A stretch of DNA of 64,000 bases, taken from the NCBI RefSeq assembly GCF_027111355.2, contig NZ_CP114291.2, forward strand, positions 992,001 to 1,056,000, in the 5' to 3' direction. The notes under the pieces are model-generated. The model worked only from the letters and a program-made list of their open reading frames with translations. It was not told where the DNA came from and did not search any database. The translations under genes and the position numbers were made by a program. Position 1 is the first letter of the stretch; each line of letters starts with the position of its first letter. Below, in pieces: positions 41,722-51,528 of this stretch. Source of the stretch: Flavobacterium eburneipallidum (GTDB lineage: Bacteria; Bacteroidota; Bacteroidia; Flavobacteriales; Flavobacteriaceae).

Positions 41722-41751
41722 TTTGAGAATAGTTCTTAAATCGTATTTTTG
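41722..41751 (+). promoter_or_regulatory. Promoter of the act-cox operon
   Basis: TTTG (41722-41725) and TATTTTTG (41744-41751), 18 bp apart, match the flavobacterial consensus. The leader is about 78 nt. The next nine genes run in the same direction with only short gaps, so this is probably the main promoter for actA through coxA. Confidence 0.85.
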
Positions 41752-41835
41752 TGCGAGTTTTAAAATAAAGCATTAGTTGCATCTAAAACGTTTTAGAAAA
41801 AACAATGCCAATTTTAGTAGATAATCTATAATTAT

Positions 41836-43173
41836 ATGAAAAAGGTGGGTAACCATAATTCGATTTCAAGGAAATTATATTTAAGTTTAGCTTTTATGTT
41901 GACCTTATCTCTAACTTCTTATGCGCAAGAAACAGCTCCTGCTGTTGCAACTCCCGTAGATGCAACTGCAACTCCTGCTGCTACATCAGGTGGTGATCCT
42001 GTAAAAGGGAAAGAGATTTTTAATACAAATTGCGCTGCATGTCATAAATTAGATGCAAAATCAACAGGGCCGGCTCTTAGGGGTGTTGGTGCAAAGTATG
42101 ATAAAGCTTGGATTTACAAGTGGGTTCATAATAGTGGGGATCTAATCAAATCTGGTGATGCTAAAGCAGTAAAAGTTTTTGAAGAAAACAACAAGGTGCC
42201 AATGACTGCTTTTCCACAGTTGTCAGAGTCTGATATTGATAATATCATTGCTTACACAATGGAGGAAAAAGCTGCAGCTCCTGTTGCTGTTGCCGGTGAG
42301 AAATTGCCAGGTACTACTAGTGAAGAAGGTGGTATTTCTAACAATGTAATTTTGGGAGCACTATCTTTAGTGATGTTGATTTTAATCGTAATGTTGTTTT
42401 TGGTAAACAATATTTTGAAAAAGGTTGCGGCAGCTAATGGAATAGAGGTAGTTGCAAAAGAAAAGGCATTGCCGATTTGGAAAGCTTTTGTAAGGAATCA
42501 ATTTTTGGTTTTGATAACTTCAATATTTTTATTGTTGGCAAGTGGTTATTTTGTTTATGGCTACTTTATGCAGGTTGGTGTTGATCAGGAGTATGCCCCT
42601 ATTCAGCCAATTCATTATTCTCACAGAATTCACGCAGGCAGTAATGGGATTAATTGTAATTACTGTCACTCTGCTGCTAGGGTTAGTAAAAGTGCTGGAA
42701 TTCCTTCGCTTAATGTTTGTATGAATTGTCACAAGAGTATTTCTGAAGTCTCTGATACTACTGCAACTGCAGAATATTCAAAAGCTTTTTATGATGGTGA
42801 AATTGCAAAATTGTACAAAGCTGTGGGTTGGGATCCAGCTACTCAAAAATATTCTGGAAAACCACAGGCGGTAAAATGGGTTCGTATTCACAACTTGCAA
42901 AGTTTTGTTTACTTCAACCACTCGCAACACGTAACTGTTGCAGGTGTTGAATGTCAAACTTGTCATGGTCCAGTTCAAACTTATGAGATTCAAAAACAAT
43001 TTGCTCCATTGACTATGAAGTGGTGTATCGATTGTCATAGAAAAACAGAGGTTAAAATGGAAGGAAACGACTATTATGCCAAAATTCACGAACAACTTTC
43101 TAAAAAATACGGTGTAGAGAAATTGACTGCAGCGCAAATGGGTGGTTTAGAATGCGGTAAATGCCACTATTAA
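41836..43173 (+). CDS. actA: Alternative complex III subunit ActA (hexaheme cytochrome c)
   Basis: The 445-residue protein passes electrons from ActB onward on the periplasmic side of ACIII. I count six CxxCH heme motifs: CAACH in an N-terminal monoheme domain (about residue 65), then CNYCH, CMNCH, CQTCH, CIDCH and CGKCH in the C-terminal part. A signal peptide ends near SYAQ; an Ala/Pro-rich linker and hydrophobic helices (LSLVMLILIVMLFLV; FLVLITSIFLLLASG) separate the two heme regions. The usual ActA is pentaheme, so the N-terminal domain looks like a fused monoheme cytochrome. It starts the act operon. Confidence 0.93.
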   Translation: MKKVGNHNSISRKLYLSLAFMLTLSLTSYAQETAPAVATPVDATATPAATSGGDPVKGKEIFNTNCAACHKLDAKSTGPALRGVGAKYDKAWIYKWVHNSGDLIKSGDAKAVKVFEENNKVPMTAFPQLSESDIDNIIAYTMEEKAAAPVAVAGEKLPGTTSEEGGISNNVILGALSLVMLILIVMLFLVNNILKKVAAANGIEVVAKEKALPIWKAFVRNQFLVLITSIFLLLASGYFVYGYFMQVGVDQEYAPIQPIHYSHRIHAGSNGINCNYCHSAARVSKSAGIPSLNVCMNCHKSISEVSDTTATAEYSKAFYDGEIAKLYKAVGWDPATQKYSGKPQAVKWVRIHNLQSFVYFNHSQHVTVAGVECQTCHGPVQTYEIQKQFAPLTMKWCIDCHRKTEVKMEGNDYYAKIHEQLSKKYGVEKLTAAQMGGLECGKCHY

Positions 43174-43207
43174 TCGAATTATTAAGAAGCTAATATTTAT
43201 ATAGAAT

Positions 43208-46200
43208 ATGTCATCAAACAAAAAATACTGGAAAAGTGTTGAAGAGCTAGACGGAAGTAGTTCTATTGTTGAGGCGCTTAAAAATAACGAATTTGTTGAA
43301 GAAATTCCAACTGATGAATTTTTAGGGAATAATGATGCGTTAGCATCTTCGTCAACTTCACGTCGTGATTTTTTAAAGTACGTTGGATTTAGTACTGCCG
43401 CAGCTACGCTTGCAGCTTGTGAGGGTCCGGTGCACATGTCGATACCTTATGTGGTACAGCCAGAACAAATTATTCCTGGTGTTGCAGATTATTATGCAAC
43501 TACAGTTTTTGACGGTTTTGATTTTGCTAATCTTTTAGTGAAAACACGCGAAGGTCGTCCTATTAAAATAGATAACAATACTATTGCAGGAGCTAAATTT
43601 TCTGCTAATGCTAGAATTCATGCTTCTATATTATCATTGTATGATAGTATGCGTTTGAAAGAGCCTAAAATTGCAGGTAAAAAAGCAAGTTGGGTTGAAG
43701 TAGATTCAAAATTGAAGTCTAGTATTGCTGATGCAAAAGCAAAAGGAGGTCAAGTTGTTCTTTTGACTAATACTTTAGCAAGTCCATCTACTGAAAAGTT
43801 GATTGCTGAATTTATTTCAAAAAATCCAAACGCCAAACATGTTATATACGATGCTGTGTCAGAATCAGAAGCTTTAGATGCTTTTGAAGCAGTTTATGGT
43901 GAAAGAGCTTTGGTTGATTATGACTTTTCAAAAGTAACATCGATTGTTTCTGTTGGGGCAGATTTCTTGGGAGATTGGCAAGGTGGAAGTTATGATGTAG
44001 GTTATGTTAAAGGAAGAATCCCTCAAGGATCTCATGCAAATAAAAAAATGTCCCGTCATATTCAGTTTGAAGCGAACATGACTTTATCTGGTGCTTCTGC
44101 TGATAGGCGTGTTGCGATGTCAACCGCTAATCAAAAACAAGCATTAGTTCATATCTATAATGTAGTTGTTGGAGCATCTGTTCCAGTAGCTTTAGAAGGA
44201 AAGTATAAAGATGAAGTTGCTAAAGCTGCTCAACAATTAAAAGCAGCTGGAAGTAATGGAGTTTTGGTTTCAGGTATTCAAGATAAAAATGCTCAATTAT
44301 TGGTTTTAGCCATTAATCAAGCGTTGTCAAGTGCAGCATTTACAACTGTTGGAACAAGACAAATTAGAAAAGGATCTGATCAAAAAGTAGCTCAATTAAT
44401 TAATGATATGAAAGCAGGAAGCGTTCATACTTTGATTATGAGTGGTGTGAATCCAGTTTATTCATTACCAAATTCTAAAGATTTTGAAGATGGATTGAAA
44501 AAAGTAACTCTTTCGGCTTCATTCTCTACAAAAGAAGATGAAACTGCTTCAAAAACTACTATTGCTGCTGCAGCGCCTCACTATTTAGAATCTTGGGGAG
44601 ACGTAAGCATTACAAAAGGTACTTACAGTTTGACTCAACCAACTATCCGTCCTTTATTTGATACTAAACAATTTCAAGATGTCTTATTGTCTTTAAATGG
44701 AATTGTTGGTAATTTCTATAATTATTTAAAAGCAAGTTCAGCATCAATTATTACTGGTTCTAGTTGGAATAAAGTATTACATGATGGTGTTTTTGTTGGA
44801 GATATATCTTCAGCTTCTGCAGGTTCAGCAGATTATACTGTTGCTGCCAATGCTTTGGCTAAATCAAAACCAGCGCAAGGACTTGAGTTAGTTTTATATA
44901 CTAAAACTGGTTTGGGTGATGGTCAATTGGCAAACAATCCATGGTTGCAAGAGTTTCCAGATCCAATCACGAGAGTTTCTTGGGATAATTATATAACTAT
45001 TTCTGCTGCTGATGCAAAGAAGTATGAATTATCAAATGAAATTGTTGCTGATGGTGGTTTAGACGGAAGTTATGCTACTATTACTACTGCTGATGGAGTT
45101 AAATTAGAAAATGTACCTGTAATTGTTCAACCTGGACAAGCTGTTGGTACTATAGGTTTAGCTTTAGGTTATGGGAAAAAAGCTGCTATAAAAGAAGAAA
45201 TGCAAGTAGGTGTTAATGCTTACTCGTTATATAAAGGTTTTAATAATGTGCAATCTGTTACATTAACAAAGGCTGAAGGAACGCATCAATTTGCTTGTGT
45301 TCAAGGGCAAAAAACATTGATGGGTCGTGGTGATATTATTAAAGAAACTTCATTAGTAGATTTTAATAAAGAAGATGCTGAGTTTTGGAATCCTCAACCA
45401 AAAGTTTCATTGGATCATAAAGAAGTAAATGCTACAACAGTAGATTTATGGGATTCTTTTGATCGTACAAGTGGGCATCATTTTAATCTTTCGATTGATT
45501 TGAATGCTTGTACTGGTTGTGGTGCTTGTGTTATAGCTTGTCATGCTGAAAATAACGTTCCTGTTGTAGGTAAATCAGAGGTAAGAAGAAGCCGTGATAT
45601 GCATTGGTTGCGTATTGATAGGTATTATTCTTCTGAAGAAACTTTTGAGGGAGATAACAAACGAAAAGAAAATATTGCAGGTTTGTCTAGTTCGCTTTCT
45701 ACATTTAATGAAATGGAAGTAGCTTCAGAAAATCCTCAAGTGGCTTTCCAACCTGTAATGTGTCAACACTGTAATCACGCACCTTGCGAAACAGTTTGTC
45801 CAGTTGCTGCAACTTCTCATAGCCGTCAAGGTCAAAATAATATGGCGTATAATAGATGTGTTGGTACTCGTTACTGTGCTAACAACTGTCCTTACAAAGT
45901 ACGTCGTTTCAACTGGTTCCTGTACAACAAGAATAGCGAATTTGATTTCCACATGAATGATGATTTAGGTCGTATGGTGTTGAATCCAGATGTAAGTGTA
46001 CGTTCTCGTGGGGTTATGGAAAAATGTTCTATGTGTATTCAAATGACGCAAGCAACTATTTTGAAAGCTAAAAACGAAGGTAGAGCTATTGTTGATGGTG
46101 AATTCCAAACTGCTTGTTCTAATGCTTGTTCTACTGGAGCAATGATTTTTGGAGATATTAATGATAAAGAGTCTAAAGTGGCTGCACTTGTAGAAGATGA

Positions 46201-46276
46201 AAGAATGTATCATTTATTGGAGCATGTTGGTACAAAACCAAATGTTATTTACCACGTTAAAGTTAGAAATACTTAA
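43208..46276 (+). CDS. actB: Alternative complex III subunit ActB (iron-sulfur protein)
   Basis: The 1022-residue subunit has a twin-arginine motif (SRRDFLKYVGF, Arg52-Arg53) followed by a lipobox-like LAAC with Cys71, a long molybdopterin-oxidoreductase-like region without obvious cofactor ligands, and a C-terminal ferredoxin-like region with four cysteine clusters: CTGCGACVIACH, CQHCNHAPCETVC, CVGTRYCANNCPY and CSMC...CSNACS. These would form a wire of Fe-S clusters to the ActA hemes. It follows actA by 34 bp. Confidence 0.95.
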   Translation: MSSNKKYWKSVEELDGSSSIVEALKNNEFVEEIPTDEFLGNNDALASSSTSRRDFLKYVGFSTAAATLAACEGPVHMSIPYVVQPEQIIPGVADYYATTVFDGFDFANLLVKTREGRPIKIDNNTIAGAKFSANARIHASILSLYDSMRLKEPKIAGKKASWVEVDSKLKSSIADAKAKGGQVVLLTNTLASPSTEKLIAEFISKNPNAKHVIYDAVSESEALDAFEAVYGERALVDYDFSKVTSIVSVGADFLGDWQGGSYDVGYVKGRIPQGSHANKKMSRHIQFEANMTLSGASADRRVAMSTANQKQALVHIYNVVVGASVPVALEGKYKDEVAKAAQQLKAAGSNGVLVSGIQDKNAQLLVLAINQALSSAAFTTVGTRQIRKGSDQKVAQLINDMKAGSVHTLIMSGVNPVYSLPNSKDFEDGLKKVTLSASFSTKEDETASKTTIAAAAPHYLESWGDVSITKGTYSLTQPTIRPLFDTKQFQDVLLSLNGIVGNFYNYLKASSASIITGSSWNKVLHDGVFVGDISSASAGSADYTVAANALAKSKPAQGLELVLYTKTGLGDGQLANNPWLQEFPDPITRVSWDNYITISAADAKKYELSNEIVADGGLDGSYATITTADGVKLENVPVIVQPGQAVGTIGLALGYGKKAAIKEEMQVGVNAYSLYKGFNNVQSVTLTKAEGTHQFACVQGQKTLMGRGDIIKETSLVDFNKEDAEFWNPQPKVSLDHKEVNATTVDLWDSFDRTSGHHFNLSIDLNACTGCGACVIACHAENNVPVVGKSEVRRSRDMHWLRIDRYYSSEETFEGDNKRKENIAGLSSSLSTFNEMEVASENPQVAFQPVMCQHCNHAPCETVCPVAATSHSRQGQNNMAYNRCVGTRYCANNCPYKVRRFNWFLYNKNSEFDFHMNDDLGRMVLNPDVSVRSRGVMEKCSMCIQMTQATILKAKNEGRAIVDGEFQTACSNACSTGAMIFGDINDKESKVAALVEDERMYHLLEHVGTKPNVIYHVKVRNT

Positions 46277-46304
46277 GATAAATTAAAAATCAATTTAAAG
46301 GATT

Positions 46305-47708
46305 ATGTCTCATATATACGACGCACCCATTAGAAAACCTTTGGTTATAGGTGATAAAACCTATCACGATGTAACAGTAGATGTTGCTGCTCCTGTAGAG
46401 GGTAAAGCCAATAAGCAATGGTGGATTGTATTTTCAATCGCATTAATAGCCTTCCTTTGGGGATTAGGCTGTATTATTTACACTATTTCTACAGGTATTG
46501 GGACTTGGGGATTAAATAAAACAGTAGGTTGGGCTTGGGATATTACGAACTTCGTTTGGTGGGTTGGTATTGGTCACGCTGGAACTTTAATTTCTGCAGT
46601 ACTTTTGTTATTCCGTCAAAGATGGAGAATGGCGATTAACCGTTCTGCTGAAGCCATGACAATCTTCTCTGTAATTCAAGCAGGTTTATTCCCAATTATT
46701 CACATGGGGCGTCCATGGTTAGCGTACTGGGTTGTTCCAATTCCGAATCAATTTGGTTCTCTTTGGGTTAACTTCAACTCACCATTACTTTGGGATGTAT
46801 TTGCAATTTCTACTTATCTTTCTGTATCCTTGGTTTTCTGGTGGACAGGATTGTTACCTGACTTTGCAATGCTTCGTGATAGAGCAGTAACTCCTTTTAA
46901 TAAAAGAGTATATTCAATTTTGAGTTTTGGATGGAGCGGTAGAGCAAAAGATTGGCAACGTTTTGAGGAAGTATCTTTAGTACTTGCAGGTTTGGCTACG
47001 CCACTTGTACTTTCTGTACACACTATTGTATCGATGGACTTTGCTACTTCTGTAATCCCAGGATGGCATACTACAATTTTTCCTCCATACTTCGTTGCTG
47101 GAGCTGTTTTCTCTGGATTTGCAATGGTAAACACATTGCTTATTATTATGAGAAAAGTATCTAATTTAGAGGCTTACATTACTATCCAGCACATCGAATT
47201 GATGAATATCATTATCATGATTACAGGGTCTATTGTTGGTGTTGCTTATATTACGGAACTTTTCGTGGCTTGGTATTCTGGAGTTGAATACGAACAATAC
47301 GCATTCTTGAATAGAGCTACTGGGCCTTACTGGTGGGCATATTGGTCGATGATGACTTGTAACGTATTTTCTCCACAATTTATGTGGTTCAAAAAATTAA
47401 GAACAAGTATCATGTTCTCTTTTATTATTTCGATTGTAGTAAACATCGGAATGTGGTTTGAAAGATTTGTAATTATCGTTACTTCTTTACATAGAGATTA
47501 TCTTCCATCTTCTTGGACAATGTTCTCACCAACATTTGTTGATATTGGAATTTTCATTGGAACAATTGGTTTCTTCTTTGTTTTATTCTTGTTGTATGCT
47601 AGAACATTTCCTGTAATTGCACAAGCAGAGGTTAAAACTATTTTGAAAGCAACTGGAGATAATTATATTAGAGAAAGAGCATCACATAAAGATTCACACC
47701 ATGAGTAA
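46305..47708 (+). CDS. actC: Alternative complex III subunit ActC (NrfD-like)
   Basis: The 467-residue integral membrane protein is of the NrfD/PsrC type, with about ten helices starting at WWIVFSIALIAFLWGLG. NrfD-type subunits bind quinol; WWVGIGHAGTLIS and the HMGRPWLAYW segment are conserved. It is the quinol-oxidising candidate of ACIII. Its end overlaps actD by 8 bp. Confidence 0.94.
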   Translation: MSHIYDAPIRKPLVIGDKTYHDVTVDVAAPVEGKANKQWWIVFSIALIAFLWGLGCIIYTISTGIGTWGLNKTVGWAWDITNFVWWVGIGHAGTLISAVLLLFRQRWRMAINRSAEAMTIFSVIQAGLFPIIHMGRPWLAYWVVPIPNQFGSLWVNFNSPLLWDVFAISTYLSVSLVFWWTGLLPDFAMLRDRAVTPFNKRVYSILSFGWSGRAKDWQRFEEVSLVLAGLATPLVLSVHTIVSMDFATSVIPGWHTTIFPPYFVAGAVFSGFAMVNTLLIIMRKVSNLEAYITIQHIELMNIIIMITGSIVGVAYITELFVAWYSGVEYEQYAFLNRATGPYWWAYWSMMTCNVFSPQFMWFKKLRTSIMFSFIISIVVNIGMWFERFVIIVTSLHRDYLPSSWTMFSPTFVDIGIFIGTIGFFFVLFLLYARTFPVIAQAEVKTILKATGDNYIRERASHKDSHHE

Positions 47709-48225
47709 TAAAGTAATATACGCCATTTATAATGACGATGATATATTGATGGACGCCGTTAAAAAGACACGTGCGGCTCATCATCATATTGAAGATGTTT
47801 TTACTCCATTTCCGGTTCACGGATTGGATAAAGCAATGGGACTTGCACCAACAAGATTAGCAATTTGTTCTTTCCTATATGGTTTGTGCGGTTTGTCTTT
47901 TGGAACTTGGATGATGAATTATATTATGATTCAAGATTGGCCACAAGATATTGGTGGAAAACCAAGTTTTAGTTATATTGAAAATATGCCTTCTTTCGTG
48001 CCAATTATGTTTGAAGAAACTGTATTTTTTGCAGCTCACTTAATGGTTATTACTTTTTATATGAGAAGTAGATTGTGGCCATTTAAAGAAGCTGAAAATC
48101 CAGATGTACGTACTACAGATGACCATTTCTTGATGGAAGTTGCAGTAAACAATAATGAAGAAGAGCTTGTTTCTTTTTTCGAGAAAACAGGAGCAGTAGA
48201 AGTTAAAGTAATTGAAAAGCATTAA
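47701..48225 (+). CDS. actD: Alternative complex III subunit ActD
   Basis: The 174-residue protein (DUF3341 family) has an N-terminal cytoplasmic domain beginning VIYAIYNDDDILMDAVKKTRAAHHHIEDVFTPFPVHG, then two membrane helices (FLYGLCGLSFGTWMMNYI; MFEETVFFAAHLMVITFYM). It bridges ActC and ActF in known complexes. The start codon overlaps the actC end. It shows normal length for the family. Confidence 0.94.
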   Translation: MSNKVIYAIYNDDDILMDAVKKTRAAHHHIEDVFTPFPVHGLDKAMGLAPTRLAICSFLYGLCGLSFGTWMMNYIMIQDWPQDIGGKPSFSYIENMPSFVPIMFEETVFFAAHLMVITFYMRSRLWPFKEAENPDVRTTDDHFLMEVAVNNNEEELVSFFEKTGAVEVKVIEKH

Positions 48226-48233
48226 TAGTAGAT

Positions 48234-48785
48234 ATGAAAAGCTTATATAAAATAACACTTTTAGTAGGTATTAGTATTTTAGTTTCGTCTTGTCACGATA
48301 AGGAGAAGCCAAATTATCAATACATGCCTAATATGTATGAGCCAGTAAGTTATGGAACTTACTCTCAATCGGATGTTTTCAAAGAAGGTAAAGAAGGTCA
48401 GCTTCCTGTTGAAGGAACAATTAATAGAGGTTTTGAGGTATATGAGTATCCAAATACTCCAGAAGCACTATTAGCTGTTAAGGCAGCTAACTTGCAATCT
48501 CCTTTAGGTGCTTTGTCTGAAAAAGATGCAGAAAAAGCTAAAGCTCTTTTCGAAATTTATTGTGCCATTTGTCACGGTGAAACTGGTGATGGTCAAGGGA
48601 AATTAGTTAAACAAGGAAAATTCTTGGGAGTTCCTAATTATAAAGATAGAGAAATCAATGTAGGAAGTGTATTCCATGTTGAAACTTATGGTCTTAATAT
48701 GATGGGTTCACACGCTAATCAATTGAGCAAACAGGAGCGCTGGTTAGTTGCATCTTATGTTATGGATCTAAAAAGCAAATTATAA
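48234..48785 (+). CDS. actE: Alternative complex III subunit ActE (lipoprotein monoheme cytochrome c)
   Basis: The 183-residue protein has a lipoprotein signal peptide (ISILVSSC) followed by HDKEKPNYQYMPNMYEP, then one heme motif CAICHGETGDGQGK and a distal Met region (MMGSHANQL). It is the mobile or peripheral heme of ACIII, held to the membrane by lipid. It lies 8 bp after actD. Confidence 0.94.
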   Translation: MKSLYKITLLVGISILVSSCHDKEKPNYQYMPNMYEPVSYGTYSQSDVFKEGKEGQLPVEGTINRGFEVYEYPNTPEALLAVKAANLQSPLGALSEKDAEKAKALFEIYCAICHGETGDGQGKLVKQGKFLGVPNYKDREINVGSVFHVETYGLNMMGSHANQLSKQERWLVASYVMDLKSKL

Positions 48786-48812
48786 TTGTAGAACAAACTC
48801 ATCGTAATAGAT

Positions 48813-50324
48813 ATGTATACATTTTCAAGTAAATTAAAAACATTTTCTCTAATCTTAATGGCTGTTGGTCTTTTAGGAATAGGTTATGGTTTTTTATCTG
48901 CACCCAAAGATATTAAAGAAGTTGAGGCAATTCTTGCTTCTGATGCTCATGGTAGTCATCATGAAGTTGAAGCTACTCATCCTTCTGAGGCAACAGAGGT
49001 TGCAACTGAAGCGCACGCTCACGCTACAAAAGAAGAAAGTCATGCTGTAGCAGAAGTTGCTCATGATTCAACAGAAGCACAAACTTCTACAGCAGTAGTA
49101 AAAGATTCGTTAGCTACACCTGTTGTAGCTCACGAAACACATGTTGCCACAGAAGCTCATGCTGAAGCTGGTGAACACAAAGTTGATGCTCATGCTGAAC
49201 ACGAAGCACATTTAAAACACGTTTTACACCAACTGCAAAACAAACCATGGGCTGCATTGTATGTTGCTTGTATCTTTTTTATGTTGGTTTCTCTTGGAGT
49301 GTTAGCTTTTTATGCTATTCAACAAGTAGCTCAATCAGGATGGTCTCCAGTATTGTTTAGAGTAATGCAAGGTATTACGGCTTATTTGCCAGTGGGTTCT
49401 GTTATCTTTTTTGTGATATTAATTCTTTGTGGATTGCATTTCAATCATTTATTTGTTTGGTTGGGTGAAGGTGTAACAGAAAAAGGTCATGAAAATTATG
49501 ATGCAATTATTGCAGGTAAATCAGGATATTTGAATTTTCCTTTTTGGATAATCAGAGCAGCAATATTTTTGATTGGATGGAATCTTTACAGACACTATTC
49601 TAGAAAAAATTGTTTAGCACAAGATGAAGCAAACGATGATAGTTTTTACAAAAAGAATTTCAAAATGTCTGCTGGTTTCTTGGTATTCTTTATCGTTACA
49701 GAATCAATTATGTCTTGGGACTGGATTATGTCTGTAGATCCACACTGGTTTAGTACTTTGTTTGGATGGTATGTATTTGCTAGTTTCTTGGTAAGTGGTG
49801 TAACAACAATTTGTTTGATTACTGTTTACTTGAAATCAAAAGGATATTTAGAGCATGTAAATACAAGTCATGTACATGATTTGGCTAAATTTATGTTTGG
49901 TTTTAGTGTTTTCTGGACATATTTGTGGTTCTCACAATTTATGTTGATTTGGTATGCTAATATTCCAGAGGAAGTTACTTATTTTGTAACAAGAATCCAA
50001 CAATACAATTTGCCATTTTTTGGTGCTGTAGTTATGAACTTCTTATTTCCAGTATTGATTTTAATAAATACTGATTTCAAGAGAATCAGTTGGATATTAG
50101 TTATGGCTGGAGTAGTTATTCTATTAGGGCATTATATTGATTTCTTTAATATGATTATGCCTGGCACAGTAGGTGACCAATGGTTTATTGGAGTTTCTGA
50201 AATAGCTTCTGTTCTTTTCTTCCTTGGATTGTTTATTTATGTTGTATTTACAGCATTGACTAAAGTTCCATTATTAGCAAAAAGAAATCCGTTTATTGAA
50301 GAAAGTAAACATTTTCATTATTAA
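48813..50324 (+). CDS. actF: Alternative complex III subunit ActF (NrfD-like), His-rich N-terminal segment
   Basis: The 503-residue membrane protein is the second NrfD-like subunit of ACIII. The first helix (FSLILMAVGLLGIGYGFL) is followed by a low-complexity segment, about residues 45-140, rich in His, Ala, Glu and Thr with 17 histidines and no cysteine. About nine further helices follow (GVLAFYAIQQVAQ ... IASVLFFLGLFIYVVFTAL). It is followed by coxB at 17 bp. Confidence 0.93.
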   Translation: MYTFSSKLKTFSLILMAVGLLGIGYGFLSAPKDIKEVEAILASDAHGSHHEVEATHPSEATEVATEAHAHATKEESHAVAEVAHDSTEAQTSTAVVKDSLATPVVAHETHVATEAHAEAGEHKVDAHAEHEAHLKHVLHQLQNKPWAALYVACIFFMLVSLGVLAFYAIQQVAQSGWSPVLFRVMQGITAYLPVGSVIFFVILILCGLHFNHLFVWLGEGVTEKGHENYDAIIAGKSGYLNFPFWIIRAAIFLIGWNLYRHYSRKNCLAQDEANDDSFYKKNFKMSAGFLVFFIVTESIMSWDWIMSVDPHWFSTLFGWYVFASFLVSGVTTICLITVYLKSKGYLEHVNTSHVHDLAKFMFGFSVFWTYLWFSQFMLIWYANIPEEVTYFVTRIQQYNLPFFGAVVMNFLFPVLILINTDFKRISWILVMAGVVILLGHYIDFFNMIMPGTVGDQWFIGVSEIASVLFFLGLFIYVVFTALTKVPLLAKRNPFIEESKHFHY

Positions 50325-50341
50325 TATTTAAAAAAAAATAG

Positions 50342-51499
50342 ATGACAAGTTTGTTGGTAATTATAGTTTTAGTTTTGTTGGCTATTGCATTATGGCAATT
50401 GACTAAAATATTCGATTTAACTCAAGTAGTTAGCGAAGTGGATGATTCACAAGTAGCTAATGATAAGGATAATAACATCCAAGGGTATTTGATGTTTGGT
50501 TTCTTGGCATTCCTATATATTTTTACAATTTACGGATTGATAAAATGGGGAGATTTAGTATTGCACACACCTGCTTCAGCTCACGGTTCGGATATTGATA
50601 ACTTGATGAATGTTACATGGATTTTAATTTTCATTGTTCAGGCTGTTACTCAAGTTTTAGTTCATTATTTTTCTTTTAAATACAGAGGGAAAAAAGATCA
50701 AAAAGCTTTATTCTTTTCAGATAGTACAAAGTTAGAAGTTATTTGGAGTGGTATTCCTGCTGTTGTTTTAGCAGTTTTGATTCTTTTTGGATTATATGCT
50801 TGGACTAACATTATGTTTATTGATGAAGATGAAGATACTATTGTAGTTGAAGTGTATGCACAACAGTTTAAATGGACTGCAAGATATGCTGGTCCTGATA
50901 ATGTTCTCGGAAAAGCTAACGTTCGATTGATTGAAGGAGTAAATACTTTAGGTGTTGATTTATCCGATCCAAATGCTCAAGACGACATTGTGGTTTCTGA
51001 ATTGCATATACCAAAAGGAAAAAAAGTACATTTCAAATTCCGTTCGCAAGATGTTTTACACTCTGCTTATTTTCCATATTTCAGAGCACAGATGAACTGT
51101 GTACCTGGTATGGTGACTGAATTTGCTTTCGAACCAATATATACAACGGCAGAATACAGAGAGCTAGATTATATGAAGAAAAAGGTTCAAAATATTAATG
51201 CAATAAGAACTAAAAAAAGTGCTGAACTTGTGGCTAAAGGTCAGCCAGCACTAGATCCTTATACTTTTGACTTTTTATTGATTTGTAATAAAATTTGTGG
51301 TGCATCTCACTACAATATGCAAATGAAAATTGTTGTAGATACTCCAGAAGATTATAAAAAGTGGTTGAGCGAAAAACCTACATTAGTACAAGAAGTTAAA
51401 ACAGCCAATGCAACTCCTGCTCCAGCTGAAGGTACAATAGGAATTGATACTACAAAAGCTAAAGATACTGCAGCTATTGTTAAAGTAGCTATGAAATAA
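50342..51499 (+). CDS. coxB: Cytochrome c oxidase subunit II (CuA)
   Basis: The 385-residue subunit receives electrons at the CuA site. Membrane helices lie near residues 1-20, 45-65 and 80-160, and the cupredoxin domain follows. CuA ligands are His240 (VLHSAYFPYFRAQMNCVPG), Cys315, Cys319, His323 and Met326 in CNKICGASHYNM. The usual CxExC Glu is Lys317 here; that residue uses its backbone, so binding is probably kept. A Pro/Ala/Thr tail ends the protein. It is next to coxA and downstream of ActF, which fits an ACIII-aa3 supercomplex. Confidence 0.95.
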   Translation: MTSLLVIIVLVLLAIALWQLTKIFDLTQVVSEVDDSQVANDKDNNIQGYLMFGFLAFLYIFTIYGLIKWGDLVLHTPASAHGSDIDNLMNVTWILIFIVQAVTQVLVHYFSFKYRGKKDQKALFFSDSTKLEVIWSGIPAVVLAVLILFGLYAWTNIMFIDEDEDTIVVEVYAQQFKWTARYAGPDNVLGKANVRLIEGVNTLGVDLSDPNAQDDIVVSELHIPKGKKVHFKFRSQDVLHSAYFPYFRAQMNCVPGMVTEFAFEPIYTTAEYRELDYMKKKVQNINAIRTKKSAELVAKGQPALDPYTFDFLLICNKICGASHYNMQMKIVVDTPEDYKKWLSEKPTLVQEVKTANATPAPAEGTIGIDTTKAKDTAAIVKVAMK

Positions 51500-51528
51500 T
51501 TATTTAAGAAAATTTAAAGTAAACAAAT

